Under the pieces are notes generated by a model that saw only the letters and a list, made by a program, of their open reading frames with translations, was not told where the DNA came from and made no database searches. A DNA stretch of 55,297 nt from Bacillota bacterium (GTDB lineage: Bacteria; Bacillota; UBA994; UBA5500). Where the stretch lies: positions 1 to 55,297 of the forward strand of contig JAAYHE010000070.1 in the NCBI GenBank assembly GCA_012735505.1, in the 5' to 3' direction. A program made the position numbers and the translations under genes. How positions within the stretch are numbered: position 1 is the first letter of the stretch; each line of letters begins with the position of its first letter. This document shows, one piece after another, positions 9,376 through 16,187 of the stretch.

Positions 9376-9466
9376 TTCAATCGCTCCCTTCCCCGATTGT
9401 GAATTCAGCTGGAGACTACGCCGTTACTTTTTTTATTCTTTCCCTAAAGAGCCTGCTTAACTGGAT

Positions 9467-9508
9467 GAAAAAACAGGGCAGCAAGAGAAATATGCCCTTG
9501 TGCCCTGT
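9467..9508 (-). terminator. Terminator of the glycine riboswitch expression platform
   Basis: On the minus strand ACAGGGCA pairs with TGCCCTGT (plus 9501-9508 with 9473-9480), followed by a T run (plus 9467-9472). It directly follows the second aptamer, so glycine binding probably prevents it and switches the operon on. Confidence 0.85.
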
Positions 9509-9690
9509 CTTTATCCTGAGAGATTCGCTTTGCAGCTTGCTCCTTCGGCGTCTATCAAGACTTTCCAGAGTCATGTCAGCCTCCGGTCCTGTTACCTGAG
9601 AGTTTCGCCACCAGGTCGGGTAGCCCGTGGCTTGCTTCTTCGGTAGGGAAAAGCTTTCCCTTCTTCCGTCGGCTTCATCCATAAACATAT
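9502..9690 (-). promoter_or_regulatory. Tandem glycine riboswitch controlling gcvT-H-PA-PB-lplA
   Basis: Reading the minus strand, two copies of the glycine aptamer core are visible. Aptamer 1 has ACCGAAGAAGCAA and CTCTCAGGTAACAGGACCG. Aptamer 2 has CGCCGAAGGAGCAA and CTCTCAGGATAAAGACAGGG. The two are separated by a short linker, as in the classic cooperative pair. A terminator follows, and the gene downstream is gcvT, the canonical target. Rfam glycine family membership is inferred from motifs. Confidence 0.95.
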
Positions 9691-9702
9691 TTAGTTATCT
9701 CG

Positions 9703-9732
9703 ATTATAGGATAAACTTGCTAGCAGTGTCAA
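9703..9732 (-). promoter_or_regulatory. Sigma-A promoter of the gcv operon
   Basis: Minus strand TTGACA (plus 9727-9732), 18 bp, TATAAT (plus 9703-9708). Both hexamers are perfect. Transcription would start about where the first glycine aptamer begins. Confidence 0.88.
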
Positions 9733-9815
9733 CATAAAGGAAAAGTTAACATTATCACAAGCATAAGTATAAGTAAATAGAGTAGCAGAAAAAATTAAAA
9801 ACTGCCCCAGAAATG

Positions 9816-9840
9816 AAAAAAGCGAAGCCATAAGCTTCGC
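9816..9840 (-). terminator. Terminator of abrB
   Basis: Minus strand GCGAAGC-loop-GCTTCGC (plus 9834-9840 with 9822-9828) followed by TTTTTT. It lies about 20 bases past the abrB stop. The stretch 9733-9815 between this and the gcv promoter holds nothing I recognise. Confidence 0.85.
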
Positions 9841-9862
9841 ATCTAGTAAATATGTATAATGC

Positions 9863-10111
9863 CTACTCAACTTCCTGTGCCAACTGCTGTAGACAAGAGC
9901 GGCAGATATTCTTACCGCGATAGTTGATCACGTCGTCCGCGTTGCCACAGAAAATGCAAGCTGGCTCATATTTCTTCAGGATGATCTTCTCACCATCTAC
10001 GTAGATCTCTAAAGAATCCTTTTCGTCGATACCTAAAGTGCGGCGCAGCTCGATAGGAATAACGACTCGCCCCAGCTCGTCCACCTTGCGAACAATACCA
10101 GTAGACTTCAT
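9863..10111 (-). CDS. abrB: AbrB-family transition-state regulator with C-terminal zinc ribbon
   Basis: This is an 82-residue DNA-binding protein. Residues 1-50 are the swapped-hairpin AbrB domain, MKSTGIVRKVDELGRVVIPIELRRTLGI, nearly identical to B. subtilis AbrB. The C-terminal part differs from Bacillus: CIFCGN and ICRSC (two CxxC pairs 17 residues apart) form a probable zinc ribbon in place of the Bacillus C-terminal domain. AAGGAGGG precedes the ATG. It is divergent from metG, the same arrangement as B. subtilis abrB-metS. It probably represses post-exponential genes; targets are unknown. Confidence 0.93.
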   Translation of the reverse strand: MKSTGIVRKVDELGRVVIPIELRRTLGIDEKDSLEIYVDGEKIILKKYEPACIFCGNADDVINYRGKNICRSCLQQLAQEVE

Positions 10112-10162
10112 AATTTATTGCCCTCCTTTTTATGACACAAGTCGACAAGTTCTCTAAGCGTT

Positions 10163-10191
10163 ATCATACCAATTGTACCAATAGTTGTCAA
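10163..10191 (-). promoter_or_regulatory. Sigma-A promoter of abrB
   Basis: Minus strand TTGACA (plus 10186-10191), 17 bp, TATGAT (plus 10163-10168). It sits ~50 bases before the abrB start. In B. subtilis abrB is repressed by Spo0A; I saw no clear 0A box here. Confidence 0.85.
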
Positions 10192-10435
10192 TGATGTTAG
10201 AGAAAAATTATAGCAACAAATCCTAATTAGACCATTACTGTGATTATTTTCTTGGCGATTCTGATACTATAGACCCTTGTAATATGCGTCTTAATAGTAC
10301 AGAAGACCTAGGTGTATTCCTTATTCTACATAGTTTGCCACAATCCTGCACCGCAGCAGGATAAATTTGCCGGAACTTGTCTGGATTGATTAGCTAGCTG
10401 TGATGGCCGTATGCGATAAGGGGCATGTCTTTGCC

Positions 10436-10464
10436 TTGACAGGTAGGTTAGATTGTGATATATT
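10436..10464 (+). promoter_or_regulatory. Sigma-A promoter of the metG T-box transcript
   Basis: TTGACA (10436-10441), 17 bp, TATATT (10459-10464). The start would be near 10471, just before the T-box. The ~240 bp between this and the abrB promoter holds no gene and nothing I recognise. Confidence 0.85.
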
Positions 10465-10474
10465 TGGCTGCAAA

Positions 10475-10727
10475 TTATCAAATAGCAAAAGCGATGATGG
10501 AAAGGGTAGCTGTTAGTTCCGTTTCTAAGAGAGCCGGGTGAGGTGTAAGCCGGTAAACGGGAGACAGTGAAGATGGCTCCGGAGCTGGGCAGTTGAAATA
10601 ATAGTAGGCTGTCTCCGCTAGGTAGCGGTTATTTCTGCCTGGGTCGCAAGACCCGCAGAGGCCAGCAGTTCGCTGGTGAAGCAGGGTGGTACCACGGACC
10701 CCCGTCCCTGAATGGGATGGGGGTTTT
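10475..10727 (+). promoter_or_regulatory. T-box leader, methionine-specific, upstream of metG
   Basis: The ~250-base leader has the parts of a T-box in order: a stem I region from ~10490, a specifier loop with GTGAAGATGGCTC whose codon is ATG (10573-10575), the linker stems, then the T-box GCAGGGTGGTACCACGG (10681-10697) with the TGGTACC bulge (10687-10693) that pairs with the NCCA end of uncharged tRNA, and a terminator. Specifier and downstream gene agree on Met. Uncharged tRNA-Met should favour the antiterminator and metG expression. Confidence 0.95.
10698..10727 (+). terminator. T-box regulated terminator before metG
   Basis: ACCCCCGTCCC (10698-10708) pairs with GGGATGGGGGT (10714-10724), then TTTT. 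Its left arm lies next to the T-box bulge, so it is the competing structure to the antiterminator. Confidence 0.9.
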
Positions 10728-10751
10728 ATAATTTTCAAAGGGGGAATATGT

Positions 10752-12659
10752 ATGTCAAAGCCAACTTATTATTTGTCTACGCCGCTTTACTACACGAGCG
10801 GTAAGTTGCACATTGGCCATGCCTATACGACGGTAATTGCAGACGCTATTGCCCGCTATAAAAGGTTAAGAGGTTATGATGTTTGTTTTCTAACGGGCAC
10901 CGACGAGCATGGCCTAAAGGTGCAGAAAAATGCCGAGGCGGCAGGGAAAGATCCGCAAGCTTTTGTAGACGAACTAGTCGCCAGCATTAAAGACCTGTGG
11001 CGGCTACTAGATGTCGATTACGACATTTTTATTCGTACCACAGATGAACATCATGTGCAGTCTGTACAAACTATTTTTAACAAGCTCTACGAACAGGGAG
11101 ACATTTATAAAAGTGAATATAAGGGCTGGTATTGTACTCCGTGTGAGGCTTTCTGGACCGAGTTACAACTCAAAGATGGCAAATGCCCCGATTGCGGTCG
11201 GGAGGTAGAGTGGGTCACGGAGGAAAGCTACTTTTTCCGCTTGTCTAAATATCAAGATCGGCTGCTGGCTCACATTGAAGCACATCCCGAATTTATTCAG
11301 CCGGTGTCGCGACGTAACGAGATGGTCAACAACTTCCTAAAGAGGGGTCTAGAAGATCTTTGCGTATCACGTACAACCTTTAATTGGGGTATCCCAGTTC
11401 CCTTTGACCAGAAGCATGTGATTTACGTTTGGTTAGATGCGCTCAGCAACTACATCACAGCTCTCGGTTACGCGAGTGAAGATGACACTGCCTTCCGGCG
11501 TTATTGGCCGGCAGACGTGCACATTGTAGGCAAGGAGATTGTGCGTTTTCATACTATTATCTGGCCCATTCTCCTGATGGCTTTAGATCTGCCTCTGCCA
11601 AAGCAGGTCTTTGGCCATGGTTGGCTACTCTTTGACGACGATAAGATGTCTAAATCCAAGGGCAATGTGATTGACCCGGTAGCCATGGTAGATCGTTATG
11701 GTTCCGACACAGTGCGCTATTACTTGTTGCGTGAAATAGCTTTTGGCGCCGACGGCAACTATACCCAGGAGCTCTTTGTTACCCGTAGCAACGTTGATCT
11801 AGCTAACGACTTAGGCAACCTGTTGAGCCGTACGGTGGCCATGATAGAAAAATATTGTGCTGGGCAGATTCCCGCGTCCGAGCGTGCTACCGACTTTGAC
11901 GAATCGCTCGTAGCTGTGGCGGCTGTAACTAAAGCTCGGGTAGAGGAAGCCATGGATGGCTTGCGGCCCCACGAAGCTTTAGAGGCCATTTGGGATCTAG
12001 TGAAGCGTGCTAATAAGTATATCGACGAAACAACCCCTTGGATATTGGCTAGGCAGGAAGCTACACGCCCCGAGTTGGTCACTGTTCTCTATCATTTAGC
12101 CGACGTTTTGCGCCTAGTGGCCGTTCTCTTGCAGCCTTTCTTACCCCGTACGCCAGCAAAGATCTGCTCCCAGTTAGGGTTGCCTGTCGAAGTAATCGCC
12201 GACTGGGACAGTGCTACTCCTGGTCAGTTGCAGGCTGGAGCACGCGTGTATAAGGGCGAGCCCCTTTTCCCACGCCTTGATCTAGCTACTGAGCTGGCGG
12301 CTTGGGAGAAGAAGCCCTTATCGCCGCCTTTGGCACCCGAAATCGATATTGATCTTTTTGGGCAGATTGACTTGCGGGTCGTAACCGTGCTAGAGGCGGA
12401 GCGGGTGCCTAAGGCTGACCGTTTGTTAAAGCTAAAGGTTGCTTTAGGCGATGAAGAGCGCCCTATTGTAGCTGGCATTGCTCAACACTATCGACCGGAA
12501 GAATTGGTTGGCAAACAAGTGGTAATTGTAGCCAACCTCAAGCCGGCCAAGATCAGGGGTGTCGAATCCCAGGGAATGATTTTGGCTGCTAGCGACGATA
12601 ACGGCTTGGCCGTGCTAACGCCAGACCGGCCTCTGGCCGCGGGCAGCAAAGCAAGGTAG
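10752..12659 (+). CDS. metG: Methionyl-tRNA synthetase
   Basis: This 635-residue class I synthetase charges tRNA-Met. The HIGH motif is HIGH (residues 20-23), a zinc knuckle CTPC...CPDC lies around residues 127-147, and KMSKS starts at residue 298. A C-terminal EMAP/Trbp-type tRNA-binding domain (~535-635, with IDLFGQIDLRVVTVLEAE and VAGIAQHYRPEELVGKQVVIVANL) makes it the dimeric type. The upstream frame (from 10686) is rejected because it lies in the T-box terminator; GGGGG precedes ATG 10752. tatD follows with 11 bp spacing. Confidence 0.96.
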   Translation: MSKPTYYLSTPLYYTSGKLHIGHAYTTVIADAIARYKRLRGYDVCFLTGTDEHGLKVQKNAEAAGKDPQAFVDELVASIKDLWRLLDVDYDIFIRTTDEHHVQSVQTIFNKLYEQGDIYKSEYKGWYCTPCEAFWTELQLKDGKCPDCGREVEWVTEESYFFRLSKYQDRLLAHIEAHPEFIQPVSRRNEMVNNFLKRGLEDLCVSRTTFNWGIPVPFDQKHVIYVWLDALSNYITALGYASEDDTAFRRYWPADVHIVGKEIVRFHTIIWPILLMALDLPLPKQVFGHGWLLFDDDKMSKSKGNVIDPVAMVDRYGSDTVRYYLLREIAFGADGNYTQELFVTRSNVDLANDLGNLLSRTVAMIEKYCAGQIPASERATDFDESLVAVAAVTKARVEEAMDGLRPHEALEAIWDLVKRANKYIDETTPWILARQEATRPELVTVLYHLADVLRLVAVLLQPFLPRTPAKICSQLGLPVEVIADWDSATPGQLQAGARVYKGEPLFPRLDLATELAAWEKKPLSPPLAPEIDIDLFGQIDLRVVTVLEAERVPKADRLLKLKVALGDEERPIVAGIAQHYRPEELVGKQVVIVANLKPAKIRGVESQGMILAASDDNGLAVLTPDRPLAAGSKAR

Positions 12660-12670
12660 GTCTTGCCAAT

Positions 12671-13462
12671 ATGATTATTGATACCCATGCGCACTTGAGT
12701 GATAGAAGGCTGGCAGGTGAGTTGCAGCATTGGCTGCAACTTGCCCGGCAGGCTGGGGTAAAGTGGATAATTAATGTCGGGGCGGATCTGGCGAGCTCGA
12801 GGTTGGCGGTAGAACAAGCCGCCAGGCACGAAGGGCTCTGGGCTGCGGTAGGAGTACACCCGCACGATGCCAAAGATTGGACTCCAGCAATGGCAGCCGA
12901 GCTAGAGGAGTTGGCGCGCCACCCTAAAGTTTGTGCCTATGGCGAAATTGGCCTAGACTACCACTACGATTTTTCACCCCGCCCGGTGCAAAGAGAGGTG
13001 TTTATCGAGCAGTTGCGCTTAGCCCGCGCCCTTAACTTGCCCGTTATTATCCACGACCGGGAAGCCCATCAGGATGTATTGAATATTCTGCGGGCAGAAG
13101 GGCCTTTTCCCGCGGGCGGTGTGATGCACTGTTATTCGGGCAGTGCTGAGATGGTGCCTGCTTACTTGGAGCTGGGCTTTTATATTTCTTTTGCCGGGCC
13201 ACTAACCTTTCGCAATGCTAAGAAACCGCGCTTGGCAGCCCGCCAAGTGCCTATGGATCGCCTATTGGTGGAAACTGATTGCCCCTACCTGAGCCCCGAA
13301 CCGTATCGGGGGAGGCTGAACCACTCGGCTCGCGTGGTGCACGTGGTGGAGCGTTTAGCGGAAATAAAAGAAGTAGATTTTGCTACTATGGCAGCCCAAA
13401 CAACCAGAAATGCCGAACAGCTTTTCGGGTTGAAAGGAGCGGATGCAACTGAAGCTAACTAA
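12671..13462 (+). CDS. tatD: TatD-family metal-dependent hydrolase (YabD-like)
   Basis: This 263-residue TIM-barrel deoxyribonuclease has MIIDTHAHL (His6, His8), GEIGLDYHYD (Glu92), VIIHDREAH, MHCYSGS and the late ETDCPYLSPEPYRG, all metal-site blocks of the TatD/YcfH family. The start lies just after the metG stop. The 3' end overlaps rsmA by 20 bp, so the two are co-translated. In many Bacillota an RNase M5 gene (rnmV) sits between tatD and rsmA; it is absent here. Confidence 0.94.
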   Translation: MIIDTHAHLSDRRLAGELQHWLQLARQAGVKWIINVGADLASSRLAVEQAARHEGLWAAVGVHPHDAKDWTPAMAAELEELARHPKVCAYGEIGLDYHYDFSPRPVQREVFIEQLRLARALNLPVIIHDREAHQDVLNILRAEGPFPAGGVMHCYSGSAEMVPAYLELGFYISFAGPLTFRNAKKPRLAARQVPMDRLLVETDCPYLSPEPYRGRLNHSARVVHVVERLAEIKEVDFATMAAQTTRNAEQLFGLKGADATEAN

Positions 13463-14303
13463 ACCTAGCGTGGTGCAAACTTTGTTGCGCCAGCATAATT
13501 TACGCCCCAGCAAAGGCCTGGGGCAGAACTTTTTGATCAACGAGCATTATCTGGCACAGATTGTAGCGGCAGCGGAACTTTCTCCTGCTGACCTCGTAAT
13601 AGAAATAGGCCCGGGGCTAGGTACTCTTACCCAGGCGCTCGCCTCGCAGGCTGGCCGGGTGATCAGTATTGAAAAAGACCAGCGCTTGGCACCTGTGCTG
13701 GCAATTAGTCTTGCGCCCCATAAGCAGGTGCAGCTAGTTTGGCAGGATGCGCTGACGGTAGACTACCAACAACTTGTAGGCGAGGCTACCCAACCAAAGG
13801 TGGTGGCGAATCTACCCTATTACATTACCACGCCCTTAATCTTGCGTTTACTGCAGGCGGAGGTTCCTTGGCGGTGTTTAGTTTTCTTAGTACAGGCTGA
13901 GGTTGCCGACCGTATGCAGGCTTCGCCAAGCAATAAGGACTATGGCTTGTTGAGCGTGGCTTGCCAATATAAACATGAGGTCGAGATAGTTACCCGAGTG
14001 CCAGCTAGTGCATTTTATCCGGCTCCTACGGTAGCGTCGACAGTGGTGAAGCTGCAGGCACCTGCCTCGGGGCGGCCGCGGGAGTTGGCAGTAGAAGAGC
14101 CTTGGTTCTGGCAGGTGGTGCGAGCAGCCTTCGGACAGAGGCGGAAAACACTAGCCAACTCACTCAGCGCTGGCTTGCCTCTGACCAAAGAACAGATCCA
14201 GCTGGGCCTGGTGGCCCAAGGGGTTGAACCGGGAGCGAGAGGGGAAGATTTAACAGTAGATGAATTAGTAGGCGTGGCCAATGAATTAGGCTGCAGACGG
14301 TAA
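13443..14303 (+). CDS. rsmA: 16S rRNA dimethyladenosine transferase
   Basis: This 286-residue KsgA-type enzyme dimethylates two adjacent adenosines near the 3' end of 16S rRNA using SAM. Motifs: KGLGQNFLIN (residues 24-33), the SAM loop EIGPGLGTLT (54-63), IEKD, and the catalytic VANLPYYITTPLI near 120. GAAAGGAG precedes ATG 13443, inside the tatD coding end. Its location between tatD and veg matches the B. subtilis order. Confidence 0.95.
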   Translation: MQLKLTKPSVVQTLLRQHNLRPSKGLGQNFLINEHYLAQIVAAAELSPADLVIEIGPGLGTLTQALASQAGRVISIEKDQRLAPVLAISLAPHKQVQLVWQDALTVDYQQLVGEATQPKVVANLPYYITTPLILRLLQAEVPWRCLVFLVQAEVADRMQASPSNKDYGLLSVACQYKHEVEIVTRVPASAFYPAPTVASTVVKLQAPASGRPRELAVEEPWFWQVVRAAFGQRRKTLANSLSAGLPLTKEQIQLGLVAQGVEPGARGEDLTVDELVGVANELGCRR

Positions 14304-14317
14304 AGGAGGTGGCGCTA

Positions 14318-14794
14318 ATGCAGTTTTATAGCCCGACAGACGGGAATCTCGACTTGGGGCAGTTAATGAATGTCTTGGCTAAGTATGTGACGGAACAGCC
14401 AGATGCCGAGTACAAGCTAATCATTGGCACCGATTCGCAGACTACTGCCCAGTCGACCCATTTCGTGACTGCATTAGTCGCCCATCGAGTGGGCAAGGGA
14501 GGGCGCTATTTTGTCCGCCATCAACATCACCCCCCGATATCCAGTTTGCGGCAAAAACTGATGTATGAAACTGCCCTCAGCCTTGAAACAATAACTACGA
14601 TTCAAGCTGAACTGTTGCATCATAATCTATTGGCCAACTACGAATTAGAAGTTCATGTGGATGCGGGTAGCCGCGGTGCCACCCGTGACATGATCCGGGA
14701 ATTAGTGGGAATGGTAATGGCCAGCGGTTTTGCTGCCAAAGTAAAGCCTGACGCTTACGCGGCTAGCAAAGTAGCAGACAGGTTCACTAAGTAG
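14318..14794 (+). CDS. YkuK-family RNase H-like protein (DUF458)
   Basis: This 158-residue protein matches the DUF458/YkuK family: YKLIIGTDSQTT and FVTALVAHRVGKGGRYFVRHQHHPP in the first half, and VHVDAGSRGATRDMIRELVGMVMASGF in the second. Acidic residues in GTDSQ and VHVDAG fit an RNase H-like fold, but activity is not established. AAAGGAGGTGG at 14302-14312 points to ATG 14318 rather than the GTG at 14309. It follows rsmA by 14 bp, in the place where B. subtilis has yabG. Confidence 0.82.
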   Translation: MQFYSPTDGNLDLGQLMNVLAKYVTEQPDAEYKLIIGTDSQTTAQSTHFVTALVAHRVGKGGRYFVRHQHHPPISSLRQKLMYETALSLETITTIQAELLHHNLLANYELEVHVDAGSRGATRDMIRELVGMVMASGFAAKVKPDAYAASKVADRFTK

Positions 14795-14834
14795 GAGTAC
14801 GGTTACACCTATTTAACAAATGACGCAGATTTGC

Positions 14835-14864
14835 TTGACACTATTCTGTTCTCCCTGCTATAAT
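14835..14864 (+). promoter_or_regulatory. Upstream veg promoter P1
   Basis: TTGACA (14835-14840), 18 bp, TATAAT (14859-14864). Both hexamers are perfect. Confidence 0.88.
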
Positions 14865-14875
14865 ATTTGTTTTGT

Positions 14876-14904
14876 TTGACAGGAAACCACTTCTGTGTTA
14901 AAAT
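14876..14904 (+). promoter_or_regulatory. Downstream veg promoter P2
   Basis: TTGACA (14876-14881), 17 bp, TAAAAT (14899-14904). Together with P1 it makes a strong tandem promoter. The B. subtilis veg promoter is also known as one of the strongest. The P2 start point near 14911 rules out the in-frame ATG at 14903 as the veg start for P2 transcripts. Confidence 0.85.
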
Positions 14905-14941
14905 GGACAAGGTGAGAAGTCTAAGAGAGAGGTGGTTGTCT

Positions 14942-15211
14942 TTGGCGGCAAAAAATGCTCTGGCTGAGATTCGTCAGGATCTAGAAGCCCATGTCGGGGA
15001 AAAAGTGTGGGTGAAAGCAAATCGCGGCCGACGTAAGACTATCATCCGTGAAGGTATTTTAGAAAGTACCTACCCATACCACTTCCTAGTCAAACTCTGT
15101 GACGAAAAACATGCGGTGAGAGTGATTTCTGTCAGTTACGCTGATGTATTGACCCAGACGGTAGAGCTTTCTATAGGAAAGCCCAGTGAAGCAATGGTGT
15201 CTAGTAACTGA
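14942..15211 (+). CDS. veg: Veg protein
   Basis: This 89-residue protein is homologous to B. subtilis Veg, which is linked to biofilm matrix expression. The alignment runs from LAEIRQDLEAHVGEKVWVKANRGRRKTIIREGILESTYP to VSYADVLTQTVEL. The frame is open to 14867, but the second veg promoter overlaps ATG 14903, and GAGAGAGGTGG (14925-14935) fits TTG 14942 with 6-base spacing, giving the family length. TTG at 14936 is too close to the ribosome site. It has its own tandem promoter and terminator, so it is monocistronic. Confidence 0.88.
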   Translation: MAAKNALAEIRQDLEAHVGEKVWVKANRGRRKTIIREGILESTYPYHFLVKLCDEKHAVRVISVSYADVLTQTVELSIGKPSEAMVSSN

Positions 15212-15240
15212 GCGTTTCTACCAATAAAACTTTCCTCCAA

Positions 15241-15273
15241 AACCCTCCTAGCAGTTGCTAGGAGGGTTTTTTT
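15241..15273 (+). terminator. Terminator of veg
   Basis: AACCCTCCTAGC (15241-15252) pairs perfectly with GCTAGGAGGGTT (15257-15268), followed by TTTTT. Confidence 0.92.
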
Positions 15274-15342
15274 GCATATCCTGCCTCTTGTTGGGGCATC
15301 ATAGCCTATGTTCAGACAAATTTTTTCCTGTATAAAGGAGAC

Positions 15343-16185
15343 ATGCCATTGGCGAATAGCAATGGTCGCCTAGTTATTATTGGCGGAGCAGAGGATAAAG
15401 ATGGGGAATGCCTAGTCCTAGAGGAAGTGGTGAGACTGGCAGGAGGCCAGAAAGCCCGCTTGTTGGTGTTAACCGCCGCTACTGGCCACCCCGAGGAGGT
15501 AGGTAGCACCTACAGGGAAGTTTTTAGGCGCTTAGGCGCGGCGGAAGTGGCGGTGCTAGATATCAATACTCGTTTACAGGCAGAGAATCCGCTGGTGGTA
15601 GAGCTGGTAAATGCTTGCAGTGGCATATTTTTTACCGGCGGAGACCAGCTACGCATCACCGGCCTGATCGGTGGAACTCCATTGTTTCGCCAGCTAAAGG
15701 AGGCTTACCAACGCGATGTGGTGATCGCTGGCACGAGTGCTGGGGCTTCGGTTATGAGTTCTACGATGATCGTAGGTGGTAGTGATGAAAAGGAACCGAC
15801 TTGTGGCGCAGTCCGGCTTGCCCCTGGTTTTGGCTTGGTGTCAGATGTAGTGATCGATCAGCATTTCGCCCAAAGAGGGCGGTTAGGTCGGCTGTTGTCT
15901 GCGGTCGCTCAAAACCCCTATGTATTAGGAATAGGTATTGATGAAAATACGGCCATGATAGTTGACGGCCCCAAATTTAGTGTTATAAGTGCCGGAACAG
16001 TTAGTGTGATAGATGCCCAACATATTTCTTTCACTAACGTTTCGGAAGTAAGCCCCCAAGAGGCTCTAGCTTTGGCTGATGTGCGTTTACATGTCTTGCC
16101 AGACGGCTATTCTTTTGACTTGCAAAAGCGCCAGCCAAGGCTGGGTGTCGACAGGGCTAGCAGGAATGCTAAGGGAGGCAATTAG
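15343..16185 (+). CDS. cphB: Cyanophycinase
   Basis: This 280-residue serine peptidase of the S51/dipeptidase E superfamily hydrolyses cyanophycin (multi-L-arginyl-poly-L-aspartate) to beta-Asp-Arg. The nucleophile is Ser132 in AGTSAGAS. RLVIIGGAEDKDG at the N-terminus, IFFTGGDQLRIT and DQHFAQRGRLGRL are typical of the family. AAGGAGA precedes ATG 15343. It is two bases from cphA, so degradation and synthesis are co-expressed. There is no signal peptide, so the intracellular form is likely. Confidence 0.93.
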   Translation: MPLANSNGRLVIIGGAEDKDGECLVLEEVVRLAGGQKARLLVLTAATGHPEEVGSTYREVFRRLGAAEVAVLDINTRLQAENPLVVELVNACSGIFFTGGDQLRITGLIGGTPLFRQLKEAYQRDVVIAGTSAGASVMSSTMIVGGSDEKEPTCGAVRLAPGFGLVSDVVIDQHFAQRGRLGRLLSAVAQNPYVLGIGIDENTAMIVDGPKFSVISAGTVSVIDAQHISFTNVSEVSPQEALALADVRLHVLPDGYSFDLQKRQPRLGVDRASRNAKGGN

Positions 16186-16187
16186 CT

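Noticed and set aside
9416-9688. 90-codon minus-strand ORF over the gcv leader
   Set aside because: It lies wholly in the glycine riboswitch and its terminator, with no protein family match.
10478-10738. Antisense ORF across the metG T-box
   Set aside because: The T-box RNA explains the region; no start signal is seen.
13355-13540. Possible rnmV (RNase M5) between tatD and rsmA
   Set aside because: tatD and rsmA overlap by 20 bp, so there is no room; the small ORF there is antisense noise.
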